A stretch of 64,000 nucleotides of DNA from Paenibacillus urinalis (lineage in GTDB: Bacteria > Bacillota > Bacilli > Paenibacillales > Paenibacillaceae). Position 1 is the stretch's first letter. Each line of letters begins with the position of its first letter. Under the pieces are notes generated by a model, which searched no databases, was not told the DNA's origin, and worked only from the letters and a program-made list of their open reading frames with translations. Below, piece by piece: positions 54,257 through 63,600 of the stretch. A program made the translations under genes and the position numbers. Location: assembly GCF_028747985.1 (NCBI RefSeq), contig NZ_CP118108.1, positions 2,113,501-2,177,500 on the forward strand. Reading direction: 5' to 3'.

Positions 54257-54283
54257 AAAGGGGCCGTTTTCCGGCTCTTTTTT
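54257..54283 (+). terminator. Probable partial terminator between permeases and kinase
   Basis: GGGGCCG and CGGCTC (one G-T pair) form a short stem around TTTTC, followed by TTTTTT. Stem strength is modest, so readthrough into the kinase is likely. Confidence 0.55.
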
Positions 54284-54309
54284 GCGTTAGGAGAGGAGTA
54301 GATGTTACC

Positions 54310-56064
54310 TTGAGAAGGTTTTTCGCAATGTGGAAATCAAAATCAATCGTGGTGAAGCTGATGGGTGCGTTTGTACTCGTTTTTTTACCGTTATATTTCA
54401 TCAGCATCATGATTACCATGTCCAGTTCTGCACAAATGCAAGCTGAAGTGGAGCGGGCACACGAGTCCAAGCTCCATTTCTACCATAGTCATCTTGAGTT
54501 TGAGCTGCAGCGGATGACCGGGCTGGTGAACGAATATACCTTTGACGACTCGATGTCCACCCTGAGTACACGTATACCGATCATGAACAGTTATGAAGTT
54601 ACCTCGAATCTGAATAATATCCATAACAAGCTGAGTCAAATCAAAGAAACAAGTCCTTATATCAGCGATGTTGTCTATTATGTGCCGGCTCTGCATAAGA
54701 GAGTCAGCGCAGTCGACGGCATTCGAAATGTGGAGGACGCGGAGTGGAAGAACCTCATCGATTCTATGGGGAATCTACATGGCGCTTTATCTCATGTTGG
54801 GGAGGAGCTATACCTCCTTCGCAGCAATCCTTATAACATGAATCGTGAGGAAGCTCCCAATTTCTTACTCGGCATTCGGCTCTCCAGCCCTGAACTGAAA
54901 CGCCGGCTTCAAGAGTTTTCCGAAACTGGAGGAAGTGAGATCACACTGTCCTTCGGACAGCGCAATCAGGTGATCATCTCATCCTCGAATCAGCCGGTTG
55001 CTCTTAAACAGAGCTTACACACCCTGGATGCATCACAGCCTGCCCAGAACGTTACACGATATGATACAGAGGAATCATTTCATTACTCCCTGTTTGATCG
55101 TGAACATTACTTTACTCTAACAGCTAGCATTCCACATCAAGTTCTTAGAGCACCTATGGAAAAATATACGCTGTGGCTGTGGGTTCTAACGATACTGTCC
55201 ATTGTCATCATATTTATCTTCTCCTTCTCCGTGTATAAATCCATTCATAAGCCGTTGTCGGTACTGATCGGCGGATTTAAGACGGCAGAGCAGGGGCAGA
55301 CGGGTATTCACATTCCACATTCCAGGCGAGATGAATTTGGATATTTGTATTCTCGATTTAATGATATGCTAAAACGCTTACATATTCTGATTGAAGAAAA
55401 CTATGTTGCCCGAATTCGGACGAGTGAAGCGGAACTCAAGCACCTCCAGTCGCAGATTAAGCCGCATTTTTTGTATAACAGCTTCTTTAATATCAAGCAA
55501 ATGGCAGAGGTCGAGAACGTTGAGCTGATTCAGGAATTTACAGATTATTTGGGACAGTATTTCCGCTATATGACGCGAGATTCCAAGCCGGAGGTATCGC
55601 TGGGGGAAGAGATTGATCATGCGCTTGTATACCTGGCCATTCAAAATATCCGATTCGGTTCGAGAGTTACGGCCATTATCTCTGATATCGAACATCAATT
55701 TAGAAGTGTGACGGTCCCGAGAGTCATAATCCAGCCTGTAATCGAGAATGCATACGAGCACGCCTTGTCTAAACGGATCCAGGGAGGGGTGCTGAAAATA
55801 TCATATATGAATGATGAGAACCAGCTACAAATTTGCGTTGAGGATAATGGAGAGGCTCTGACAGATGAGACCTTGAGCACATTATCTGGGAAATTATCCC
55901 ATGCAGCACATCGGCATGATGGTGAAGAAATAACGGGACTCATCAATGTCCACGAAAGATTACGCATTCAATTCGGCAATGATTACGGACTTAGCGTGAG
56001 CCGCAGCCCTATGGGAGGTCTGCGAGTTACGTTCAACTTACCATTCAAGGGAGAAGATAGATGA
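54310..56064 (+). CDS. YesM-type sensor histidine kinase (cluster 2)
   Basis: This 584-residue kinase has membrane segments near residues 15-38 and 283-305 around an extracellular sensor, HAMP, the phosphorylation stretch IKPHFLYNSFFNIKQM, and an ATPase domain with VIENAYEHAL (N box). The G1 box reads VEDNGEALTD, where DNGxG would be expected, so the second glycine is lost; ATP binding may be altered. TTG 54310 follows GGAGAGGAG. The stop overlaps the regulator by four bases. Confidence 0.9.
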   Translation: MRRFFAMWKSKSIVVKLMGAFVLVFLPLYFISIMITMSSSAQMQAEVERAHESKLHFYHSHLEFELQRMTGLVNEYTFDDSMSTLSTRIPIMNSYEVTSNLNNIHNKLSQIKETSPYISDVVYYVPALHKRVSAVDGIRNVEDAEWKNLIDSMGNLHGALSHVGEELYLLRSNPYNMNREEAPNFLLGIRLSSPELKRRLQEFSETGGSEITLSFGQRNQVIISSSNQPVALKQSLHTLDASQPAQNVTRYDTEESFHYSLFDREHYFTLTASIPHQVLRAPMEKYTLWLWVLTILSIVIIFIFSFSVYKSIHKPLSVLIGGFKTAEQGQTGIHIPHSRRDEFGYLYSRFNDMLKRLHILIEENYVARIRTSEAELKHLQSQIKPHFLYNSFFNIKQMAEVENVELIQEFTDYLGQYFRYMTRDSKPEVSLGEEIDHALVYLAIQNIRFGSRVTAIISDIEHQFRSVTVPRVIIQPVIENAYEHALSKRIQGGVLKISYMNDENQLQICVEDNGEALTDETLSTLSGKLSHAAHRHDGEEITGLINVHERLRIQFGNDYGLSVSRSPMGGLRVTFNLPFKGEDR

Positions 56065-57716
56065 TGCAGCGAATGCTTATTGTAGATGATGAACCTCTTA
56101 TTTTGGACGGGTTGTATACCTATTTTCAGAAGGCAGAAATCAGCGAATTAGAGATCATTAAGGCATATTCTGCTGTTGAAGCAATGGACTGGCTGAACAT
56201 GGTCAAGATTGATATTGTGCTCAGCGATATTTGTATGCCTGAAATGGATGGAATGGCTCTCATCCAAGAGATTATGGAGCGCTGGCCGCGCTGTAAGATC
56301 ATATTGCTGACAGGTCACAATGAGTTTGAATATGCTCACCAAGCGATTCGCAACCCTTGCGTTGTCGATTACCTGCTAAAGACAGAAGGAATGAGTCAGA
56401 TTCGCAAGGCAGTAGACCGGGCTATTCAGCAAATTGAGGAGGAGAACGACTTTCGTTACCAGACCAGCTGGTTTCGTAACAAGCTTCCGCGGGCTTTGCC
56501 CCAGCTCCATAGGCAATTATTAATTGACATTATACAGCGAGATGAGAATCTGGATTCCAGCAGTTTACAGGATGAGTTTGATGCGATTCAGCTTCCTTTT
56601 GATTCTACAGAATGGGTGCTGCCCATTATTATTCGTGTGGAGGAATGGAACAACTATGAAACAAGCTCAGATCGAAGTTTGATTCGATATGCAGCGGCGA
56701 ATATTGCTGAGGAATATTTACAGGACAAGACCCGTGTGAGAGCCATTGACCTGGATCATCAGGTCATCGCCTGTTTTGTACAAATGAAAGATAGCGTGCT
56801 AAAGCCGATGCCGGACGAAAAGTGGATGCGAACGCTGCGATTTGTGCATGGAACGCTCGAAACCGTACAGCAGTCTATTGCGAATTGTCTTAACATTTCT
56901 GTATCGGTCATGGTCAGTGAGCAGCCTGTGAACTGGGTAAAGCTTAGTCAGGTCATCGCCCGGCTTCGATTATCCGCTATGGAGGGACCGGGTCAAGGCA
57001 TGGAGAAGCTGCTTCGTGTTGACATTCATAATGAAGTCAATCACACGCCGCTGCTGATGAACAAGCTGGCTGTCGCCTCCCTTCATTTAGAGCAGATTAA
57101 ACAGAGGGTGACGACGAGAGATAAGGATTGGAGTGAATCCTTTCGCAAATGGACAGAGACAGCATCTGAGGGACTTGAAGATCCGTTTGTTCGATTGAGA
57201 ATATACACTGCTGCAGGAAGCTGCTTGCTGGAAGTTCTGCAGGAGCTCGGCTTGTATGAAGTGGCCCTGACAGAGATTGATCTGTCTCAAATGCTCCATT
57301 TTAATATACAGACCCGCTGGCCGGATATCGTGAGATTTTACCAGTCCGCATTCGAGTGGATCGTTTCCAAGAGAAGTGACAGTCGTATTACAGACCAATC
57401 TCAAATATTGATTGCTGTCCACGCTTATATTAAAAATCATCTGGAGGATGATCTCTCGCTTACTCGGATTGCCCAGGAAGTGTCGTTAAACCCTTCATAC
57501 TTATCGAGGTGGTATAAGCGAATTACGGGGAAAGGCATATCAGACTATATCTATGAAAAAAGAGTCGAGCGCAGCAAGGAGCTGCTTCTAGGGTCAACAT
57601 ATAAAATGCACGAGATATCAGCCAAGGTGGGATTTAGCGACCAGCATTATTTTTATCGATTCTTCAAGAAGGCGATCGGCTGCACCCCACAAGAATATCG
57701 AGATCAAAAAAACTGA
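56061..57716 (+). CDS. YesN-type response regulator with AraC domain (cluster 2)
   Basis: This 551-residue response regulator has a receiver with acidic pocket VDDEP, phospho-acceptor Asp in VLSDICMPEMDG and a switch Lys in LLKTEG. A long middle region of about 300 residues follows, then a C-terminal AraC double helix-turn-helix (LTRIAQEVSLNPSYLSRWYK ... MHEISAKVGFSDQHYFYRFF). It is longer than the cluster 1 regulator because of the middle region. Expected to control this cluster's importer. Confidence 0.92.
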   Translation: MMQRMLIVDDEPLILDGLYTYFQKAEISELEIIKAYSAVEAMDWLNMVKIDIVLSDICMPEMDGMALIQEIMERWPRCKIILLTGHNEFEYAHQAIRNPCVVDYLLKTEGMSQIRKAVDRAIQQIEEENDFRYQTSWFRNKLPRALPQLHRQLLIDIIQRDENLDSSSLQDEFDAIQLPFDSTEWVLPIIIRVEEWNNYETSSDRSLIRYAAANIAEEYLQDKTRVRAIDLDHQVIACFVQMKDSVLKPMPDEKWMRTLRFVHGTLETVQQSIANCLNISVSVMVSEQPVNWVKLSQVIARLRLSAMEGPGQGMEKLLRVDIHNEVNHTPLLMNKLAVASLHLEQIKQRVTTRDKDWSESFRKWTETASEGLEDPFVRLRIYTAAGSCLLEVLQELGLYEVALTEIDLSQMLHFNIQTRWPDIVRFYQSAFEWIVSKRSDSRITDQSQILIAVHAYIKNHLEDDLSLTRIAQEVSLNPSYLSRWYKRITGKGISDYIYEKRVERSKELLLGSTYKMHEISAKVGFSDQHYFYRFFKKAIGCTPQEYRDQKN

Positions 57717-57736
57717 TCCAACCCTAAATGGTAAAT

Positions 57737-57757
57737 AAAAGATACCGTATGTAAAGA
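57737..57757 (+). promoter_or_regulatory. Second copy of the cluster 2 regulator site
   Basis: AAAAGATACC, two variable bases, ATGT, then AAAGA. It matches 17 of 21 bases with 52333-52353. A partial further copy (TACC ... ATGTCA) follows at 57759-57777. Confidence 0.5.
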
Positions 57758-57772
57758 GGTACCACTCGCTCA

Positions 57773-57786
57773 TGTCAGCGCTTTCT
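57773..57786 (+). promoter_or_regulatory. Candidate cre site (CcpA) before the cluster 2 lipoprotein
   Basis: TGTCAGCGCTTTCT matches 13 of 14 positions of the cre consensus TGWAARCGYTWNCW. It lies 49 bases upstream of the gene, consistent with catabolite control of a sugar-binding protein. Confidence 0.6.
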
Positions 57787-57834
57787 TAGTACGATGTGTA
57801 TATACCTCAGGGGAGGAAATAAAGGGGGATTAGC

Positions 57835-59481
57835 ATGGGAATATCATTTAAGAGAATAACGATGTTATCAATGTCTGTCGTACTTTCAGCAGCGCTGGCT
57901 GCTTGTTCATCCGGATCAGGAAGTACAGAAGCAGAATCAACACCAACGACACCGCAGCAGGATGCAGGAGGTCCGCTTACTAAATATGACCCGCCAATTA
58001 AGCTGAGATCCACGATGAACGAGACAGGCAAAGAAACATTAGCTGAAGGCGACAGTCACACGGATAATATTTGGCTTAGAGGATATAAGGATGAGCTCGG
58101 CATTGAGGTTACTTATGACTGGGTGGTAGCGGATGCCAATTATAATGACAAGATGAATGTTACGCTTGCCAGCGGTGATTTGCCGGATGTCCTGAAAGTG
58201 AGCGCAGTGCAATTTGAACAATTGCATGAAGCGGGCATGCTGGAAGATTTAACTGAGGTCTATGACAAATATGCTTCCGATCTCGTTAAAGAGTTTCTGT
58301 CAGCGGAGGACGGAGCAGGCCTGAAGCCTGTAACAAAGGATGGAAAGATCTATGCGATGGTGAGCTTTCCAGGCTCCCTGGATTCCTCGGATATGATCTG
58401 GATTCGTCAAGATTGGCTTAAGAATGTAGGCCTTGATGCACCACAATCCATGCAGGACGTGATCGAAATTGCAGAGGCCTTCACCTTTAAAGATCCTGAT
58501 GGAAACGGCAAACAAGATACTTTCGGTATTGCACTCAACAAGGATCTGCCGATCAATGGATTCTTGCTTGGATACCATGGATATCTTGAAACATGGATTA
58601 AGGATGAATCCGGACAAGTTGTGAATGGTACAATCCAGCCTGAAGTCAAAGAAGGTCTTCAAGAGCTCCAAAGGTTGTATAAGGATGGCGTCATTGATCC
58701 CGAATTTGGTGTGAAGGATTTCGCGAAAATGATGGAGGACGTCAATGCAGGGAAGTCAGGCATGTTCTTCCTGCCGCAATGGGCGCCATTCCAAGTCAGC
58801 GGGATGATTAAGAATGATCCTAATGTGGATTGGCTTCCATATCCGGTCCAATCCATTGATGATCAGCCGGCCAAGACTCAGAACCATCTGACGCTCGGCG
58901 GTATATTCGCTGTACGTAAAGGCTATGAGCATCCAGAAGCACTGATTAAGCTGCTGAACTTCCAAGCCGAAAAAATGTTTGGAGAAGCGGCGGAGACAGA
59001 GCGTGCGGACTATCTAAATGGTATGACAGGACTCGGCTTCCAGAATGCAACCGTATCAAATCTTCCTGCCAACAAGAACGTGCAAGCTCAGGATGAGGTT
59101 GAAAAGGCACTGGAGTCAGGGGATACATCAGGACTTGGTCTTGAGGCGAAGCTGTTCTATGATGATATTATGGATTATCGTTCCGGTAACCTGGATAAAT
59201 GGCATATGGAACGGATCTTCGGACCTGAGAGCTCGCAAGGTGTCATTAAGTACTATCGAGATAACGATCTGATTGTCATGAATGAGTTCATCTATGCACC
59301 AACCAAAACGATGAACACCAAATCAGCAACACTTGATAAGCTCAGAGCAGAAACCTTCCTCAAAATTATATATGGTAATCTGCCAATCGATGAATTTGAT
59401 AATTTCGTTGCCAACTGGAAGAAGCTCGGCGGCGATGAAATTACAAAGGAAGTTAATGAGCTGATTAACGCAAGTAAATGA
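57835..59481 (+). CDS. Sugar-binding lipoprotein, LplA type (cluster 2)
   Basis: This 548-residue extracellular solute-binding lipoprotein has a signal peptide ending in LAAC with Cys24 and a Ser/Gly/Thr-rich tether. The mature domain is typical of the family (LASGDLPDVLKVSAVQFEQL, WIRQDWLKNVGLDAP, FKDPDGNGKQDTFGI). ATG 57835 follows AAAGGGGG. It has its own upstream region with a cre-like site and the cluster motif. Confidence 0.92.
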   Translation: MGISFKRITMLSMSVVLSAALAACSSGSGSTEAESTPTTPQQDAGGPLTKYDPPIKLRSTMNETGKETLAEGDSHTDNIWLRGYKDELGIEVTYDWVVADANYNDKMNVTLASGDLPDVLKVSAVQFEQLHEAGMLEDLTEVYDKYASDLVKEFLSAEDGAGLKPVTKDGKIYAMVSFPGSLDSSDMIWIRQDWLKNVGLDAPQSMQDVIEIAEAFTFKDPDGNGKQDTFGIALNKDLPINGFLLGYHGYLETWIKDESGQVVNGTIQPEVKEGLQELQRLYKDGVIDPEFGVKDFAKMMEDVNAGKSGMFFLPQWAPFQVSGMIKNDPNVDWLPYPVQSIDDQPAKTQNHLTLGGIFAVRKGYEHPEALIKLLNFQAEKMFGEAAETERADYLNGMTGLGFQNATVSNLPANKNVQAQDEVEKALESGDTSGLGLEAKLFYDDIMDYRSGNLDKWHMERIFGPESSQGVIKYYRDNDLIVMNEFIYAPTKTMNTKSATLDKLRAETFLKIIYGNLPIDEFDNFVANWKKLGGDEITKEVNELINASK

Positions 59482-59522
59482 TGTGCAATATTCAGACCTA
59501 ACTTATGATATGGGTGCCAGCA

Positions 59523-59555
59523 AGCCACAATACGATTCTCGCGTATTGTGGCTTT
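59523..59555 (+). terminator. Terminator after the cluster 2 lipoprotein
   Basis: AGCCACAATACG and CGTATTGTGGCT are perfect 12-base arms around a 7-base loop, followed by a short T-run. Confidence 0.85.
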
Positions 59556-59570
59556 GGCATACCTGGATAT

Positions 59571-59605
59571 AAAAAAACACTATCCCTTTTAGTAAAGGGA
59601 TAGTG
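59571..59605 (-). terminator. Terminator of the minus-strand 79-residue gene
   Basis: CACTATCCCTTT and AAAGGGATAGTG are perfect 12-base arms around a 4-base loop, with seven T residues on the minus strand. The stop codon of the gene lies inside the stem. Confidence 0.9.
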
Positions 59606-59828
59606 CCAGCGTGTCGTCTTCTCTGATACTGTGGAGAATCGCCTCGCTTCCGATAATTTCAATACTGATTAATGTATGCAAACATTTTTGTAGAGCGCGT
59701 TTACCATTATTAATCTTATTTTCTAATGCGCTGCTTAGCAGCTTTAATGTTTTTTGTACAGGTTGCTTGTTCTCAGCATTAAAATAAACCGGAATTTTTT
59801 TGTTTTGGAAAAAGATCAATGTTTTCAT
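59589..59828 (-). CDS. Small hypothetical protein (79 residues) beside the type VII locus
   Basis: A 79-codon gene starts at ATG 59828 after GAGGTGATTTCTA and ends in a strong terminator. The product is basic in its first half (MKTLIFFQNKKIPVYFN) and has one cysteine. I recognise no domain. It is not a WXG100 protein and has no membrane segment. The terminator and ribosome site make it more credible than most short frames. Confidence 0.65.
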   Translation of the reverse strand: MKTLIFFQNKKIPVYFNAENKQPVQKTLKLLSSALENKINNGKRALQKCLHTLISIEIIGSEAILHSIREDDTLALSLY

Positions 59829-60262
59829 TAGAAATCACCTCAACTAGATTACTAGAGTTGTTTCATGTTGCTAATTCTAAATATCGTTGCTTAAAATTAC
59901 CTTAAAATTAGCTTATGGAAACATAAAGATGATTAGTGTTTGAAAATTGTTCACAATTGCAATTACATCCGTTTATACAAAAGCCTGAACAAAATAGATA
60001 GCAGTAATATATCAGATTATGGAGGGATGACAGCAAAATTGTCGAATTTTCATATTATTGAAATGATAAGGTGACGATTAGATGCGACTATGGTAATAGA
60101 GTTTGTTGGATTATATAGGTATTTCGCTTTAAAAATGCACTGTTGAGATTGCAATAAAGGGTCTTCTGTAAGAAAATATGGTAGATTAATAGTAAAACAA
60201 TTCGCCAAAATGTGTATAAAAGGGTTTAGGACGATGGACATAGCTAAAAAGGGTGTGATGGG
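59829..60262. other. AT-rich intergenic region before the type VII locus
   Basis: These 434 bases carry no supported gene. Only very short frames exist, and none encodes a WXG100 (EsxA/YukE) protein, which often precedes yukD. I found no confident promoter for yukD; the region must hold regulation for both flanking genes, which diverge from it. Confidence 0.7.
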
Positions 60263-60583
60263 ATGATTCTAACAGTCGTTCAGTCAAGACGAGAGGGAGA
60301 ATGGATTGATATTGAAGTTCCAGATGAGAGCACTGTCCAGTATCTCAAATCTGTACTCTCTGTGCGCATATTTAACGAGCCTCCTCAAGAGAACGTTCAA
60401 TATATATTGGAAGCTAAATTCCCGGAAGGCAACTGGTTTACGCTGCCTGATGCAAAACAATTAACAGAAACAGGACTGAGGGAAGGGAACTTCGTTCGTT
60501 TGCAAAAGGCTTTTTCGACAACGGAAAGTGAAGCTCCCGTACATGGAAGAAGATTGCTGTTTCAAAATAAAAATTTAGGGTAA
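60263..60583 (+). CDS. yukD: YukD/EsaB-type ubiquitin-like protein of type VII secretion
   Basis: This 106-residue protein has a beta-grasp pattern typical of YukD/EsaB: LTVVQSRREGEWIDIEVPDE, TVQYLKSVLSVRIF, LPDAKQLTETGLREGNFVRL. It is an accessory factor of type VIIb secretion. ATG 60263 lies after AAGGGTGTGATGGG, and essC follows 56 bases later. Length exceeds the about 80 residues of B. subtilis YukD by a short tail. Confidence 0.85.
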   Translation: MILTVVQSRREGEWIDIEVPDESTVQYLKSVLSVRIFNEPPQENVQYILEAKFPEGNWFTLPDAKQLTETGLREGNFVRLQKAFSTTESEAPVHGRRLLFQNKNLG

Positions 60584-60639
60584 TAAGTCGAGATTCAAAT
60601 GTGAAGCGCGTTTATGCCTTTTTGAAGGGAGGAAATTTC

Positions 60640-63600
60640 TTGAACGTGTTATATCAGCGTTCTCCAAGAATGAAGGAAGTGCTCAAGAAGGAAACATTAG
60701 AGATTCTGCGTCCTCCGATGGAGCCAAGTAAGCCTTCTTTCTCGATCATTTCATTAATCATACCACTCGTCATGACATTAGCTACAGTGGGAGTTTATTT
60801 CTATTTGAGCCGTACCGGCCGATTGGGCAACAGTAGTTACATGACCATTCAAATGGTCATGATGACGGTAATGCTTGCAACGTATACGATTCCTTTCTTT
60901 GTATACCTCAGTAATAAGAAAGAATATCATAAGCGGCTCGCTGAGAGAGAAGAGATGTACACGTCTCAGCTTGCGAAGCATCGTGAAGAGCTTGAGAAAG
61001 AAGCCGAAAGACAGGTGCAGATCACCCATGAAATTCATGGCGATCCAGAAGTGTGCAGTCAGATCGTTAAGAACAGACACAGCTCTTTGTGGGAGCGTTC
61101 ACCGGATGATGATGATTTTCTGGCTGTACGCGCCGGTATCGGTGCTGAACCTTTTCGAATTACAATTGCTCCTCCAAGATTCGATGGTTATGAGCGGGAA
61201 CCTCTGATTGAGGCTGCACATCAATTGGCTGAGGATTTTGTTAATGTTGAAGGTGCATCCATTGCACTGCCCATCTACGAATCTAAAATTGTAGGCGTTG
61301 TAGGCGATCGTGAGGACGTCTTGTCTATGCTGCGAGTAATTATTACACAGATTACGACAAGACATTCGCCGGATGAGGTCAAGCTGGCTGCTTTCTATGA
61401 AGAAAAAGAAGCAGATGAATTTGAATGGATGCGCTGGATCCCTCACATTTGGGATGATGAACGTGGACAGCGGTTTATGGCGGACAGACACAGCGGTGCG
61501 CATCAGCTGGCAGATAGTCTATACACGACACTGAACCGCCGTAAAAATTCCAGGAAAGAGCGAGGTAAGAAAGGGCCGGACATTCCGGTGTATGTTGTTC
61601 TGATGTCAGAGCGGGACATTATTGAAGAAGAGCCTTTGCTGCCCCTAATCCTGGAAGATCCTGAAGCGATCACAACTTGTACGATTATACTGGCTTCTCG
61701 CAAAGAGCATTTGCCGATGCATTGTCAGCTCGTTGTGGAGGCTGGAAAGAACGAAGGAAGCTACTCCAAGAAGACCGAACAGGCGGATGTCATTCATCAG
61801 ACTTTTGTACCCGATCGAATGACACGGTCCGAGGCGGAAATTTGTGCGCGAAATATGGCTCCGCTTCGATTGAAGCGCTCCTCTGCTTCCGAAATACCTC
61901 CTCTGCTGCCTTTATTCGATATGATGGAAGTATCCAGAGTGGAACAGCTTGATGTAGCTGACAGATGGTCCCGGAACAGATTTCCTAACACATTGCCGGT
62001 ACCCATGGGAGTCAGAGCTGGCGGCAAGAGAGTGTATCTTAATCTTCATGACAAGATTGAGCGTCAGGGGCACGGTCCGCACGGTCTGATTGCCGGAACA
62101 ACAGGATCGGGTAAGAGTGAGGTAATCCAATCGATCGTTGCATCTCTAGCCTCCGAATTTCACCCTCATGACTTGGCATTTATGTTGATCGACTATAAGG
62201 GCGGTGGGATGTCCAACACATTTGAGAAGCTGCCTCATGTCGTCGGGACGATTACAAACCTTGACCAATCACTAATGGAAAGAGCAAAAATATCACTTCG
62301 TGCTGAGCTGGTACGTCGACAGAAAATTCTGAATGATGCTGGAAATTTGCAGCATATTGATGAGTATTATAAATGGCTGGGTTCACACCAGGCCGAGCCG
62401 CTGCCGCATCTTGTCATTATTATTGATGAGTTCGCACAGCTGAAACGGGAGCAGCCGGAGTTCATGGATGAACTGATCAGTATAGCTGCCATCGGCAGAA
62501 CGCTGGGTGTGCATTTGATTCTGGCCACGCAAAAACCTGCTGGTGTCGTTGACGATAAAATTTGGAGTAACTCCAGATTTAGAATATGTTTACGTGTTCA
62601 AAGCGAGGGAGACAGCCGGGATATGATCAAGATTCCGAATGCTGCCTGGATCACGAAGCCGGGCCGTGGTTATTTCCAGGTCGGCAGTGACGAAGTATTT
62701 GAAGAAATGCAATTTGCATGGAGTGGAGCTCCTTATACCTCACATACGGATGACAGTGCTTCTTCACTTCCACTTATGGAAGTTAGATTAAATGGTAAGC
62801 GAGAGCCTCTGTTAACGGGCGAGAGAGTATCCATGATGCAGTCGGAAGGCTCCTCTAAGCAGCTTCAAGTCTTTATTGATCACATCTCAGAGGTAGCCGA
62901 GCAAGCGGGTATTGAGAGATTACAAGGTCCGTGGCTCCCTCCATTGCCAGAATTAATTCAATGGGAAGAGCTGGTTATGGATGGGGCAGTTTCAGAGAGC
63001 TCAGGCTCCGCTCTTACCGACGAGCTGGAACCGGTTGTCGGTATTGTAGATGATCTGACGAACCAGAAGCAGGTGCCCATGTCCATTAACTTAGGACAAG
63101 GTCATCTGGCTGTATACGGAATGCCTGGCCTTGGCAAAACAACCTTTGTGCAGACGATGATCATGTCGCTTGCCAGAAGCTGCAGCAATTGGCATGGATA
63201 TGTTATTGATATGGGCAGAATGATGCGTGACTTTAGACAGCTTCCGCAAATTGGAGGTGTGATGTCTGCTGAGGATGATGATCGAATTAAGCGGCTGTTT
63301 CGTTATTTAGCCAAAGTCTTCATGCAAAGAAGAGAATTAATTGCTGAAGCAGGGGTCAAGACGGTTACCTCCTATCGCCGAAGCACAGGACAAACCTTAC
63401 CGCAAATTATCGTATGGATTGACGGATACTTATCCTTCCGAAATTCATACCCGGATGAGAATGAGCAGCTGGAGCTATTCTTGAGAGAAGGCGTAAGCCT
63501 CGGCATTACTTTTGTAGTCACGGCCAATCGTATAACTGACATTTTCGAGAAGATCAGAAGCAACATAACTAATGCGGTTTCTTTTGAAATGGCAGATCCC

